Position numbers and translations under genes: made by a program | Notes under the pieces: generated by a model | Databases searched by the model: none | Told to the model about the DNA's origin: nothing | The model's input: the letters and a program-made list of their open reading frames with translations, nothing else | In this document: positions 50,620 through 59,387 of the stretch, piece after piece | How positions within the stretch are numbered: position 1 is the stretch's first letter | How the letters are laid out: each line of letters begins with the position of its first letter | From: Sinomicrobium soli | Lineage (GTDB): Bacteria > Bacteroidota > Bacteroidia > Flavobacteriales > Flavobacteriaceae | Direction: 5' to 3' | Assembly (NCBI RefSeq): GCF_003285545.1 | Contig: NZ_QLNV01000008.1 | Span: 62,001-126,000 of the forward strand | Length of the DNA stretch: 64,000 nucleotides

Positions 50620-51819
50620 TCAGAATATCAGCAGGTTAATGTCGCTATAGGAAAGGTTAAACCATTCGGCGACAGTCTTATTAGTCAATATTCCGTGGTA
50701 AAAATACAATCCGTTTCTCAAACCACGATCAAAACGGAGCGAATTTTCCAGTCCGCCCTCATCACCGATCTTGAGAAGATAGGGGGTAAATATGTTGCTG
50801 ATGGATACCGATGCGGTTCTGGAATACCGTGCGGGAATATTGGGAACACAATAATGTATGACCCCGTGTTTTTCGAAGATGGGCTTGTCGTGGGTGGTGA
50901 CCTCGCTGGTTTCGAAACATCCTCCCATGTCTATACTGACGTCTATGATAACCGATCCTTTCTTCATGTTTTCCACCATAGTTTCCGATACGACTACCGG
51001 GGCCCTGTTATTCCCTCTTACGGCGCCGATAACCACATCACAGCGTCTGAGTGCCTTGAGAAGGCTTTTGGGTTGAAGTGTAGAAGTAAACATCGGGCGG
51101 CCCAGGCTGGTTTGAATACGGCGGAGACGGGTGATGGAATTGTCAAAGATCTTAACGCCGGCCCCCAGCCCCAGTGCAGACCGTGCGGCAAACTCACCTA
51201 CGGTCCCGGCCCCGAGGATAACGACTTCTACGGGAGGAACCCCGCTTATATTACCGAACATGAGGCCGTTGCCATTGTTGGCGTTCGTCATGAGTTCGGA
51301 GGCTATCAGTACCGAAGCCGTACCGGCAATTTCACTGAGCGATCTCACCGCCGGATAGTTGCCGTCCTCATCGCGTATATATTCGAAAGCAATAGCGGTG
51401 ATCCTTTTCTTGGCGAGCTGTTCAAAGTAACTTTTGTCCTGTGTCTTTATCTGGAGTGCGGAGATCAGGATGGTTTGCGGATTGATCAGTTCCAGTTCAT
51501 CCGGGGACGGAGGTTCCACTTTAAGTACAATGGGGCAGGAATATACCTTTTTGGTGTCGCTGGTTATTTCCGCACCGGCATTACTGTATTCGATATCGGT
51601 GAAGTTGGCACCTTCTCCTGCTTTTGACTCTATCAGTATCCTGTGACCGTGTGCCGTAAGTGCACTGACGGCATCGGGTGTGAGACATACTCTTTTTTCC
51701 TGGTAAGCGACCTCCCTGGGAATACCGATAAACAGATCGCCTTTCTGTTTCAGCACCTCCAGCATTTCTTCCTGGGGCAATAGCTGTTGCTTGGTAAAAG
51801 GTGACGAGGCTACATTCAT
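50620..51819 (-). CDS. ald: Alanine dehydrogenase
   Basis: This 399-residue enzyme is of the alanine dehydrogenase/PNT-alpha family. It has the N-terminal catalytic domain IGIPREVAYQEKRVCLTPDAVSALTAHGHRI with the Arg, Lys and Glu contacts, and a Rossmann domain VVILGAGTVGEFAARSALGLGAGVKIFD (about 200-227) binding NAD. It converts L-alanine to pyruvate and ammonia reversibly. It is longer at the N terminus (about 27 residues) than the Bacillus type, as in other flavobacteria. It lies upstream of a small membrane-anchored protein. Confidence 0.9.
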   Translation of the reverse strand: MNVASSPFTKQQLLPQEEMLEVLKQKGDLFIGIPREVAYQEKRVCLTPDAVSALTAHGHRILIESKAGEGANFTDIEYSNAGAEITSDTKKVYSCPIVLKVEPPSPDELELINPQTILISALQIKTQDKSYFEQLAKKRITAIAFEYIRDEDGNYPAVRSLSEIAGTASVLIASELMTNANNGNGLMFGNISGVPPVEVVILGAGTVGEFAARSALGLGAGVKIFDNSITRLRRIQTSLGRPMFTSTLQPKSLLKALRRCDVVIGAVRGNNRAPVVVSETMVENMKKGSVIIDVSIDMGGCFETSEVTTHDKPIFEKHGVIHYCVPNIPARYSRTASVSISNIFTPYLLKIGDEGGLENSLRFDRGLRNGLYFYHGILTNKTVAEWFNLSYSDINLLIF

Positions 51820-51855
51820 AATACGTTTACTACAAAATACCGGTTAAGTTAACAA

Positions 51856-52356
51856 TTATTTGGAGAAATGCTCCTCTTCCATATCGAGTTCTTCCAGTTC
51901 CTGATCCAGTTTTTTCATATCGATACCGTGAACCAGTTTGTCAAACAGTTTTACGCGGATGATATAGACTATGGGGATGATCACAAACATGATCGGGATC
52001 AGGTAATAGATCTCTGTTTCATCGATATATTCCACATCGTCATTGATCACGTGAAAAAGCTGAAAGGCATACATGGCGATGGGAATGAGTATGATGTGGT
52101 ACCACCAGTGCCGGCAGGTAAAGAACCATAGAAGAAGGAGGTAAAGGGGAATGAATTTGCTCACAAAATACCAGGCGGCGCTATATACATCCGGGTAGTT
52201 CGTAACTTCCAGTGTAAAGAGGGACGTCTCCCAGGTTTTACTCTCCGGGAAATTCTCATAGAGGTAAAAAAGATACGGAGATATTGCAATCAGAAAAGCT
52301 ATAAAACTTCCGAACAACAATGATCTCCGCATTTGCTTTGTCTTTACTTTCTTCAT
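51856..52356 (-). CDS. Membrane protein of unknown function
   Basis: This 166-residue protein has four hydrophobic segments, at about residues 12-30, 62-78, 82-100 and 115-134, with a basic start (MKKVKTKQMRR) and an acidic C-terminal tail (LDQELEELDMEEEHF). The aromatic residues in YPDVYSAAWYFVSKFIPLYLLLLWFFTCRHWWYH suggest a small integral membrane protein. I do not recognise a named family, though similar proteins occur in Flavobacteriaceae. ATG 52356 is used because the 11 upstream codons add no hydrophobic or family residues. Its start lies about 95 bp after the stop of the repeat-peptide gene on the same strand. Confidence 0.55.
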   Translation of the reverse strand: MKKVKTKQMRRSLLFGSFIAFLIAISPYLFYLYENFPESKTWETSLFTLEVTNYPDVYSAAWYFVSKFIPLYLLLLWFFTCRHWWYHIILIPIAMYAFQLFHVINDDVEYIDETEIYYLIPIMFVIIPIVYIIRVKLFDKLVHGIDMKKLDQELEELDMEEEHFSK

Positions 52357-52450
52357 GCTCGTGAATGACAAGGGATACGAAGAAAGCAAAAAGACTTCTT
52401 ATAAACAAATCTTTTGCCTAATTATTTACAGGCATCTAACCGCCCTGTAA

Positions 52451-52783
52451 TCAGGCTATGACACCGTGCTTTGGCGGTTTCTGGAACTTGTCGATAAATG
52501 CAAAGCCGTGCTTTGGTGGCTTCTGGAACTTGTCGATAAATGCGAAGCCGTGCTTTGGCGGTTTCTGGAACTTGTCAATAAATGCAAATCCGTGCTTTGG
52601 CGGTTTCTGGAACTTGTCAATAAATGCAAATCCGTGCTTGGGCGGCTTCTGGAACTTGTCGATAAATGCAAAGCCGTGTTTGGGCGGCTTCTGGAACTTG
52701 TCGATTAAAAATGTTGCACTTACAGATACTACAAGGGCAAGGGCTACGGACAGAAAATAATGATAAAATTTAAATGATTTCAT
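52451..52783 (-). CDS. Exported tandem-repeat peptide precursor (6 x 14 residues)
   Basis: This 110-residue protein is a signal or anchor sequence (1-26) plus six tandem 14-residue units at 27-40, 41-54, 55-68, 69-82, 83-96 and 97-110. Each unit reads IDKFQKPPKHGFAF, except that the last ends GVIA. The hydrophobic part (about 11-26, LSVALALVVSVSATFL) contains an SVSA site where signal peptidase could cut, leaving a chain made of repeats. The units are basic, with PPK and KHG turns and no Cys. The copies differ at several DNA positions, all synonymous, so the peptide seems to be under selection. I do not recognise a family. A multi-copy secreted peptide precursor is an inference. Confidence 0.6.
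   Translation of the reverse strand: MKSFKFYHYFLSVALALVVSVSATFLIDKFQKPPKHGFAFIDKFQKPPKHGFAFIDKFQKPPKHGFAFIDKFQKPPKHGFAFIDKFQKPPKHGFAFIDKFQKPPKHGVIA
52464..52708 (-). repeat. Coding tandem repeat, 42-bp period, six copies
   Basis: On the plus strand CCGTGCTTTGG-like unit starts fall at 52464, 52506, 52548, 52590, 52632 and 52674, exactly 42 bp apart. The unit is a multiple of three and stays in frame. Differences between copies fall at third codon positions of Lys, Pro, Gly, Phe and Ile codons. Confidence 0.9.
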
Positions 52784-53189
52784 GATCGTTATGCTTTTTG
52801 GTTATTTAGTCTAAGCAAACGTATCAAAAAAATAAATATTATCGTTTGGTACTTTCGTCGTAACTTTATTACTTTTTGTCGAAAAAATAATGAAGATTGC
52901 CGTTTTTTATGTAAAAGGGAATTTACTGCAATAATACACAAATTCATTCATTATCCAATGTAAGTATTGTCTTTCTTTGCTGTTTTTTTTATTCGGACTG
53001 ATTAATAACTCAGGCTATGTAGTTTAGAACTTTTATCTTAGCTTTTGTAAAAAATATCGAATGGAAGCCTGAATATAGCCTGCAAACTCATTAACCTGAT
53101 CACCCGTTCTGTGGAGACGAGGCGGATAAAATGTTTGTTTTTGCCGATAAAAAGCATATTTTTGAAAGGCTCTAAAAGGACCATTACTT
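52784..53189. other. Divergent regulatory region of the repeat-peptide and receptor genes
   Basis: This 406-bp AT-rich region holds two -7 elements in opposite directions: TACGTTTG on the minus strand (52823-52816), 33 bp before the repeat-peptide start, and TATTTTTG on the plus strand (53157-53164), 25 bp before the receptor start. The latter has TTTG at 53134-53137, 19 bp upstream. The middle 300 bp show no clear feature. Confidence 0.6.
53134..53164 (+). promoter_or_regulatory. Bacteroidota promoter of the receptor gene
   Basis: The -33 TTTG (53134-53137) and the -7 TATTTTTG (53157-53164) are 19 bp apart, a close match to the Bacteroidota consensus. The start ATG is at 53190. Confidence 0.75.
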
Positions 53190-55601
53190 ATGCTGATCCA
53201 AAAAACGTTACGAATCTGTTCATGGGGTCTTATACTTTTTCCGGGAGTGATACTGTCGCAGGAATACGAGGTGAGAGGAAGAGTAACGGAAACCGGCGGT
53301 GCTGCGCTTTCCTTCGTAAACATACTTCTGCTGCAGACTTCGGATTCCGCGGTGGTAGCTGGAAGTTCTTCAGATGAAAACGGTGATTTTATACTTGAAG
53401 GAGTAAGGAGAGGTGTTTATTTATTAAAAGTTTCTTCCCTGGGATATGCCGACTATGTAGCTGATCTCCGGGTTTCCGGGGATACGCCGGTGGGGAAAGT
53501 GATCCTTGAGGAGAATACGGAATCCCTGGAAGAGGTCACTGTTACCGGGCGACAGCCTTTGGTACAGCGGCAGGCGGGAAAGCTGGTATTTAATGTGGAG
53601 CATACGGTGTTATCTTCGCGAAATTCGTTTGATATTCTGAGAAATACCCCGGGAGTGCTGGTCATAAACGGGGAGATAAGAATACGGAATACCGCGGCGG
53701 ATGTATATGTCAACGGAAAAAAGGTTTACCTCGGCGGAGAGGAGCTGAAAGCTTTTCTCGAAAATTATCCGGGAACCCATATCCGTTCGGTGGAGGTTAT
53801 CACATCGCCCCAGGCCAGTTATGATGCCGATAGCGGAATGGTACTGAACATAGTGACCTCAAAAAATATTGTTGCAGGTTATAAGGGAGGGATCAATGCG
53901 GGATGGACCCAGGCCGTTTTCCCGAAATTCAACCTGGGGACCGAGCATTATTTTAAGAGTAAGGTGCTGGATCTTTTTGCCGGTTACAACTTTGCCCCGT
54001 CGAAGGAGTACAAGCACGACCTGGATTACATCAATTTCTTTGCCGATGGCGAAATGCCCTCCGGACGCCTGGAAACGGACTTTCACCGGGTGACTCATTC
54101 TTATGTCCATAATTTTCACAGTATTGCAGACCTTACACTGAATAAAAAAAACTCCCTGAGTATTTCTGCCAATATACAACACTCCCCGGGAACGGATTAC
54201 CGCAATAATGCGGTCACGGAGATATTCGAGGCCGGCGGTACTCCGGGCCCCTATTTTCTCACAGACAGTGATCTTGACAACGACCGGTCCAATCTTTCGT
54301 TTTCACTCGAGTATACCTATCGTCTTAACGACCGGGATGCCGTATTAAAAACCCTTTCCAATTATATTTATCACGACGACAGGCAGTTTCAGCAGCTCCG
54401 GACCTCCTATTTTGACGAAACCGGGCAGCACGACAGCAACAGCGCATTTGACTTTCTTGCCCGTCAGCGAAATAATATTTTTACGCAACAAGTCGATATT
54501 TCCCTTCCTTCTGCTTCATCGGTCCTGGAAACAGGGGTAAAATATTCCTCCATACAGAGCAGGAGCAGAGCTGATTTTTCGGGAGGAGGAGTTCCTGAAA
54601 ATACCCCGGACGACCGCTTTAATTATTATGAGAACATATATGCGGGCTATGTGAATCACACACGGGAATGGGGTGAGGATATATCCACCGTACTGGGGGT
54701 AAGAGGGGAATATACCGATGTCAATGCCCGGTCTGTGGTTCTCGGGGAGGTCAATACCCGGGGGTATTTTGAACTGTTTCCTTCGGTAAGCCTGCGATAC
54801 ACCCCCGGAGAGCATCACGCGTTTGATCTCAATTACAAGCGGAGCCTGAACCGTCCGTCATACGGAGACCTGAATCCTTATCGCTATTATCTCAACGAAC
54901 GGCAATACGAGGCCGGGAACCCGGCACTCACCAGGGCCATAGAACATAAGCTCGCCCTGGATTATACCTACAAACGGCAATATGTGTTTTCCCTGTATTA
55001 TTCCGGGGCCTCCGGGGCACTTCGCGGACTGCCGTACCAGGATAATGCGGAACGTGTGATCTATACCTCCCGGTACAACATAGACCGGGAATTCCAGTAC
55101 AGTTTTGATTTTTCTTATTACGGGAATGTTTTCGACTGGTGGTATAGTTATGCTTATACCTCTGCCTTCTATATGGAGAGCCGTTTTAATGCCATAGCCA
55201 CAGACCGGCTGCACAATGTCAATGTAACCGCATTTTACGGGCAGGTGTATAACCAGTTCCGCCTGGATGAAGACGGGGCAACGAATATGGAGCTGACCCT
55301 GAATTACCTTTCGGGAATGGTTTCGGGTTCGCTGAAAAGTAAGAACCAGTTTTCTGCGGGACTGGGAGTTACCAGGACGATGTGGAAAAACAGGCTGGTG
55401 GCATCGCTGAGTCTTGAAGACATTTTTAACACCTCCAATATCTGGTATCGTTCTGAGTATGCCGACCAGGATAACGGTTATATAGCCCGCCCGGAAACCC
55501 GGAAACTTATCCTGGGCCTGAAATATAATTTCGGGAATTACCGCCTGAAAGACAACAACAGGAACACCACCCCCGACGAGCAGGAAAGACTGGGCGGGTA
55601 G
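53190..55601 (+). CDS. Outer-membrane beta-barrel receptor with N-terminal regulatory-like domain
   Basis: This 803-residue outer-membrane protein has a signal peptide (cleaved near LSQE, residue 23-24), a carboxypeptidase-regulatory-like beta-sandwich (about 25-100, YEVRGRVTETGGAALSFVNILLL) and a plug-like domain with LEEVTVTGRQPLVQRQAGKLVFNVE and VEVITSPQASYDADSGMVLNIVT. A large beta-barrel typical of the OMP_b-brl_3 (TonB-dependent receptor-like) family follows. The barrel ends KLILGLKYNFGNYRLKDNNRNTTPDEQERLGG, an extended hydrophilic tail. There is no SusD partner, so the cargo is probably a peptide, metal complex or other small molecule. It is divergent from the repeat-peptide gene, which may be functionally linked. 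Confidence 0.85.
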   Translation: MLIQKTLRICSWGLILFPGVILSQEYEVRGRVTETGGAALSFVNILLLQTSDSAVVAGSSSDENGDFILEGVRRGVYLLKVSSLGYADYVADLRVSGDTPVGKVILEENTESLEEVTVTGRQPLVQRQAGKLVFNVEHTVLSSRNSFDILRNTPGVLVINGEIRIRNTAADVYVNGKKVYLGGEELKAFLENYPGTHIRSVEVITSPQASYDADSGMVLNIVTSKNIVAGYKGGINAGWTQAVFPKFNLGTEHYFKSKVLDLFAGYNFAPSKEYKHDLDYINFFADGEMPSGRLETDFHRVTHSYVHNFHSIADLTLNKKNSLSISANIQHSPGTDYRNNAVTEIFEAGGTPGPYFLTDSDLDNDRSNLSFSLEYTYRLNDRDAVLKTLSNYIYHDDRQFQQLRTSYFDETGQHDSNSAFDFLARQRNNIFTQQVDISLPSASSVLETGVKYSSIQSRSRADFSGGGVPENTPDDRFNYYENIYAGYVNHTREWGEDISTVLGVRGEYTDVNARSVVLGEVNTRGYFELFPSVSLRYTPGEHHAFDLNYKRSLNRPSYGDLNPYRYYLNERQYEAGNPALTRAIEHKLALDYTYKRQYVFSLYYSGASGALRGLPYQDNAERVIYTSRYNIDREFQYSFDFSYYGNVFDWWYSYAYTSAFYMESRFNAIATDRLHNVNVTAFYGQVYNQFRLDEDGATNMELTLNYLSGMVSGSLKSKNQFSAGLGVTRTMWKNRLVASLSLEDIFNTSNIWYRSEYADQDNGYIARPETRKLILGLKYNFGNYRLKDNNRNTTPDEQERLGG

Positions 55602-55646
55602 TGGTGTTTTTTATGTCGTGTCTTGTCCTTACCGGCATGTAACCTC

Positions 55647-56768
55647 CTATATTCCGAGATGCCCGGCCGTACTTCCGGATAGTGCTTCCTTGTGGAGCAT
55701 GACCGAGATCGCCTTTAATCTCATATAAGGAACACTCATGTAAATATATCCGCCGGTGTCGCCCACACGGTTCTGGTCGGTACCCCAGGAGTTCTTTACC
55801 TTGTAATACGTATTTCCGTTCTGGTCCGTCGCCTTGCCCGTAATATGCATCAGGTGGTCGTCTGTAGTATGGAAATTTTCAAATTCCTGCTGACGGTATT
55901 CGGGAGACACTGCTTTTTCCGGTTTTATTTCCGAAAGAATGGCAGGGGCATCCGCAGTGTTTTCAGGGACAACCGCTACACCGTGTTTCTGTGAAAATCC
56001 GGGCTCGCTTACATCACAATCCAGAGCAAGGGTATAACCTTCTTCAAGGGCGTGGTCTATAACCTGTATGAATTCATCCAGGGGCAGGTTGTAAAAGCTT
56101 CCGTCAGAGAAATTATCGGGGATGTTCAGCACAAATGCGGAGTAGAAGGGACGATGGGTGAACGAAGTGACGGTAATGTAGTTTTCGGGTGCTATTCCCG
56201 TCATTTTCATAAACGACTCCGGGGAGTACTCCTTACCGTCAAAAGTAAAGGTATCCACCCTTTTTCCGAGGTATACATCCAGGACGCTTTCTACGGCATC
56301 TTTCCATTTCGGGGAAAGTGTCCTGGCCGGGTTTTCGATATAGACGTTGAGCATGCCTTCGAGTACCGAAACCATTTCGGTGTGATTGTGTTTTTCCTGT
56401 CCGTCAGACAACCCGGTATATACCTGATGCGGTACCAGGCCATATTCCGCAGCACTGTTGATCACGTCGTGCGCCAGTCCGCCCTGGCTGAACTGGGCTT
56501 TTCCCTGCCGCATGACGTAATTCCAGGCTTTTTCGGGATAGGTATTCCTCACATTGTACATTTCGGAAATATCGATCTGCTTTCCGGATATGCGAATGAT
56601 CTCCGATTCGAGAAAGGACGAGGTGGAAAAACTCCAGCAGGTCCCGGTGATGTCCTGGCTGATTACGGGAGTGGCTTCCAGGTCAATAACACTGTTAAAG
56701 CTGTATTGTTGTGAAAAGGCGAGGGTTGCTGAACATAAACATCCCAGGCAGAGAAGGAATTTTTTCAT
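55647..56768 (-). CDS. Secreted C1-family (bleomycin hydrolase-like) cysteine peptidase
   Basis: This 373-residue papain-fold peptidase has a signal peptide (LLCLGCLCSATLAFSQQ, about 1-20). The catalytic triad is visible: Cys in TGTCWSFSTSSFLESE (about residue 43), His in DDHLMHITGKA (about 308) and Asn in YKVKNSWGTDQ (about 329). The layout matches the bleomycin hydrolase-like C1B group, here exported. Such enzymes often act as aminopeptidases in the cytoplasm, so the signal peptide is notable. It is convergent with the receptor gene and 45 bp away. It could process exported peptides, including the nearby repeat protein, but this is only inference. Confidence 0.85.
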   Translation of the reverse strand: MKKFLLCLGCLCSATLAFSQQYSFNSVIDLEATPVISQDITGTCWSFSTSSFLESEIIRISGKQIDISEMYNVRNTYPEKAWNYVMRQGKAQFSQGGLAHDVINSAAEYGLVPHQVYTGLSDGQEKHNHTEMVSVLEGMLNVYIENPARTLSPKWKDAVESVLDVYLGKRVDTFTFDGKEYSPESFMKMTGIAPENYITVTSFTHRPFYSAFVLNIPDNFSDGSFYNLPLDEFIQVIDHALEEGYTLALDCDVSEPGFSQKHGVAVVPENTADAPAILSEIKPEKAVSPEYRQQEFENFHTTDDHLMHITGKATDQNGNTYYKVKNSWGTDQNRVGDTGGYIYMSVPYMRLKAISVMLHKEALSGSTAGHLGI

Positions 56769-56827
56769 TCTGTGGTATTGCTTTAAAAAGACTAAAAAGG
56801 ATTATTTTTACGCAAAATAACAAAATT

Positions 56828-57670
56828 ATGAGTAAAGTAGATTGGAAAGTTGTCAAAGAATACGAAGATATCACTTATAAGAAATGCGGTGGCGTGGCAC
56901 GGATCGCCTTTAACCGTCCCGAAGTGCGCAATGCTTTTCGCCCGAAAACCGTAGGCGAACTTTTCGAAGCCTTCCTCGATGCCCGGGAAGACACATCCAT
57001 AGGGGTGGTTTTACTGTCGGCTGAAGGGCCTTCCGCGAAAGACGGGGTGTATTCCTTCTGCAGCGGGGGCGACCAGAATGCCAGGGGGCACCAGGGTTAT
57101 GTAGATGATTCCGGCATGCCGAGGCTGAACATACTCGAAGTACAGCGGCTGATCCGGTTTATGCCCAAGGTGGTCATTGCGGTGGTCCCGGGATGGGCCG
57201 TAGGGGGCGGACACAGCCTGCATGTGGTCTGCGATCTTACCCTTGCCAGTAAGGAGCATGCCATATTTAAACAGACCGATGCGGATGTGACGAGTTTTGA
57301 CGGGGGATACGGTTCGGCCTATCTCGCTAAAATGGTAGGCCAGAAACGCGCCCGGGAAATATTCTTTCTCGGAAGGAACTATTCGGCCCGGGAGGCTTTT
57401 GACATGGGCATGGTCAATGCGATCATTCCTCACGAGGAGCTCGAAGATACTGCTCTTGAATGGGCCCGGGAGATCCTGGCCAAATCACCGACTTCCATAA
57501 AAATGCTGAAGTTTGCCTTCAATGCCACCGACGACGGGATGGTAGGACAACAGGTGTTTGCAGGTGAAGCGACACGACTGGCCTATATGACGGAAGAAGC
57601 CAAAGAAGGGCGCAATGCTTTTCTGGAAAAAAGGAAACCGGATTTCAGTAATATCAAATGGATTCCTTAA
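56828..57670 (+). CDS. menB: 1,4-dihydroxy-2-naphthoyl-CoA synthase
   Basis: This 280-residue crotonase-fold enzyme has the N-terminal motif RIAFNRPEVRNAFRPKTVGEL. The active-site region is YSFCSGGDQNARGHQGYVDDSGMPRLNILEVQRLIR with the MenB-type GGDQ and a Tyr, and QTDADVTSFDGGYGSAYLAK follows (catalytic Asp or bicarbonate site). MenB closes the naphthoate ring of menaquinone. ATG 56828 is the right start. A longer upstream frame to 56711 overlaps the peptidase gene's start and promoter and has no MenB residues. It begins the men cluster (menB, menA, UPF0173, menC, CPBP, menE). Confidence 0.95.
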   Translation: MSKVDWKVVKEYEDITYKKCGGVARIAFNRPEVRNAFRPKTVGELFEAFLDAREDTSIGVVLLSAEGPSAKDGVYSFCSGGDQNARGHQGYVDDSGMPRLNILEVQRLIRFMPKVVIAVVPGWAVGGGHSLHVVCDLTLASKEHAIFKQTDADVTSFDGGYGSAYLAKMVGQKRAREIFFLGRNYSAREAFDMGMVNAIIPHEELEDTALEWAREILAKSPTSIKMLKFAFNATDDGMVGQQVFAGEATRLAYMTEEAKEGRNAFLEKRKPDFSNIKWIP

Positions 57671-57753
57671 CCTGAGGGTTTCAGGATTTTGACATCACAG
57701 GTATTGGTTTTTTACAAAAACCAGTAAAGCTTCTTCATGTAAATACACAGAGA

Positions 57754-58656
57754 ATGACAAAGACAAAAGCCTTTGTAGAGGCTGCGCGTTTACGCACTTT
57801 ACCACTTTCCGTGGCGGGGATCATCACCGGGACAGGAGTGGCCGTTGCCAGGGGATATTTTGACTGGAAAATATGTGTCCTGGCCCTGTTGACTACCGTC
57901 GGATTTCAGGTGCTGTCCAATTTTGCCAATGACTACGGCGATGGCGTAAAGGGTACGGACAACAAAGACCGTATCGGCCCCCAACGGGCCCTTCAGAGCG
58001 GATTGCTTACTCCGGGAGAAATGAAAAGGGGCATGCTCATCACCGTAATCATCACCCTCCTGGTGGCTATGGCCCTTATTTACACAGCTTTCGGCCGGGA
58101 GCATTTTGCCTATTCGGTATTGTTCTTTATCCTCGGGATTGCCTCGATAGCGGCAGCCATAAAGTATACCGTGGGCCGATCGGCATACGGTTATAACGGG
58201 TTGGGAGACCTTTTTGTCTTTCTCTTTTTCGGATTGCTCAGCGTGGCGGGGAGTTATTTTCTCTACGTAAAGCATATCGACTGGACCGTGTTTTTACCTG
58301 CGTCGTCCATAGGATTGCTCAGTGTAGGAGTGCTCAATCTCAATAATATGAGAGATGAAAAGAGCGATGCTGCTTCAGGCAAGAATACGCTGGTGGTAAA
58401 AATAGGGGGAAAGGCAGCAAAAAAATATCATTATGTCGTATTAATACTGTCATTAGTGCTGTTTTTGCTTTTTGCTCTCCTTCAAAGTTTTTATATTTAT
58501 CAATATGTATTTCTCCTGGCTTTTGTCCCGGTGCTCCTGCACCTGCGGACAGTAAAGGGAAACCGCGTTCCGGAAACACTGGACCCGGAACTTAAAAAGC
58601 TGGCACTGAGTACATTTTTACTGTCCCTGCTTTTTCTCGCAGTGCAGTTTATATAA
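57754..58656 (+). CDS. menA: 1,4-dihydroxy-2-naphthoate prenyltransferase
   Basis: This 300-residue polytopic inner-membrane prenyltransferase of the UbiA family has about eight helices. The first Asp-rich motif is NDYGDGVKGTDN (about 67-78), where prenyl diphosphate and Mg2+ bind. The second is NLNNMRDEKSDAASGK (about 196-211). MenA attaches the isoprenoid side chain to DHNA, giving demethylmenaquinone. It follows menB with 83 bp between, including a small GGTTTTT/AAAAACC hairpin near 57704-57722 that could reduce read-through. Confidence 0.93.
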   Translation: MTKTKAFVEAARLRTLPLSVAGIITGTGVAVARGYFDWKICVLALLTTVGFQVLSNFANDYGDGVKGTDNKDRIGPQRALQSGLLTPGEMKRGMLITVIITLLVAMALIYTAFGREHFAYSVLFFILGIASIAAAIKYTVGRSAYGYNGLGDLFVFLFFGLLSVAGSYFLYVKHIDWTVFLPASSIGLLSVGVLNLNNMRDEKSDAASGKNTLVVKIGGKAAKKYHYVVLILSLVLFLLFALLQSFYIYQYVFLLAFVPVLLHLRTVKGNRVPETLDPELKKLALSTFLLSLLFLAVQFI

Positions 58657-58694
58657 TGTTTACCACTGTTGTTTAACCCGAATAAAAAACAACC

Positions 58695-59372
58695 ATGAAG
58701 ATCACATTTTACGGACATGCCTGCTTGGGGATAGAGACTGGAGATACCCACATACTGGTCGACCCCTATATTTCTGCCAACGAAAAGGCTTCGCATATTG
58801 ATATCAACCAGATAAAGGCAGATTATATCCTGGTAACCCATGCCCACCAGGACCATACCCTGGATGTGGAGACCATTGCAAAGCATACCGGGGCTATGGT
58901 TATTTCCAATTTTGAAGTGGCCGGCCACTACGGTGATAAAGGTATCGACGTGCACCCGATGAACCACGGCGGCAGCTGGGATTTCGAGTTCGGAAAGGTA
59001 AAGTATGTGAATGCCATTCACACGTCTTCTTTTCCCGATGGGAGTTACGGCGGCCAGCCCGGTGGCTTTGTCATAGAAGGCGAACACAAAAACATTTATA
59101 TCGCCGGGGATACGGCACTGACCATGGATATGAAACTGATCCCGATGTATATCAAACTCGACCTCGCCATCCTGCCGGTCGGGGATAACTTTACCATGGG
59201 AGTGGACGATGCCATTATAGCCTCTGATTTTGTGGAATGTGACAAAGTTCTCGGGTATCATTTCGATACTTTTGGCTATATCGAAATAAATCACGAAGAG
59301 GCCAAGCGTAAATTTTTTGATAAAGGCAAAGACCTGATGCTGCTTTCCATAGGAGAGAGTATAGAGCTTTAA
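58695..59372 (+). CDS. UPF0173 metal-dependent hydrolase
   Basis: This 225-residue protein has the metallo-beta-lactamase fold. The zinc motif is THAHQDHTLDVETIAKHTGA (HxHxDH at about 53-58), with further ligands in HTSSFPDGSYGG, GDTALTMDMKLI and a late GYHFDTFGYI. It is of the UPF0173 (YtkL-like) family. The substrate is unknown. It sits between menA and menC, as in several flavobacteria, which suggests a link to menaquinone or a neutral shared transcript. Spacing to menC is 15 bp. Confidence 0.9.
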   Translation: MKITFYGHACLGIETGDTHILVDPYISANEKASHIDINQIKADYILVTHAHQDHTLDVETIAKHTGAMVISNFEVAGHYGDKGIDVHPMNHGGSWDFEFGKVKYVNAIHTSSFPDGSYGGQPGGFVIEGEHKNIYIAGDTALTMDMKLIPMYIKLDLAILPVGDNFTMGVDDAIIASDFVECDKVLGYHFDTFGYIEINHEEAKRKFFDKGKDLMLLSIGESIEL

Positions 59373-59387
59373 TTTATAGAACTGTAC

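Noticed and set aside
52464-52708. Six 42-bp direct repeats as a CRISPR array
   Set aside because: There are no spacers. The units abut, stay in frame and encode a repeated peptide after a signal sequence. No cas gene is near.
52458-52760. Plus-strand frame through the repeat (about 100 codons)
   Set aside because: It is the complement of the repeat-peptide gene. It has no signal sequence or promoter, and the start and promoter evidence favours the minus strand.
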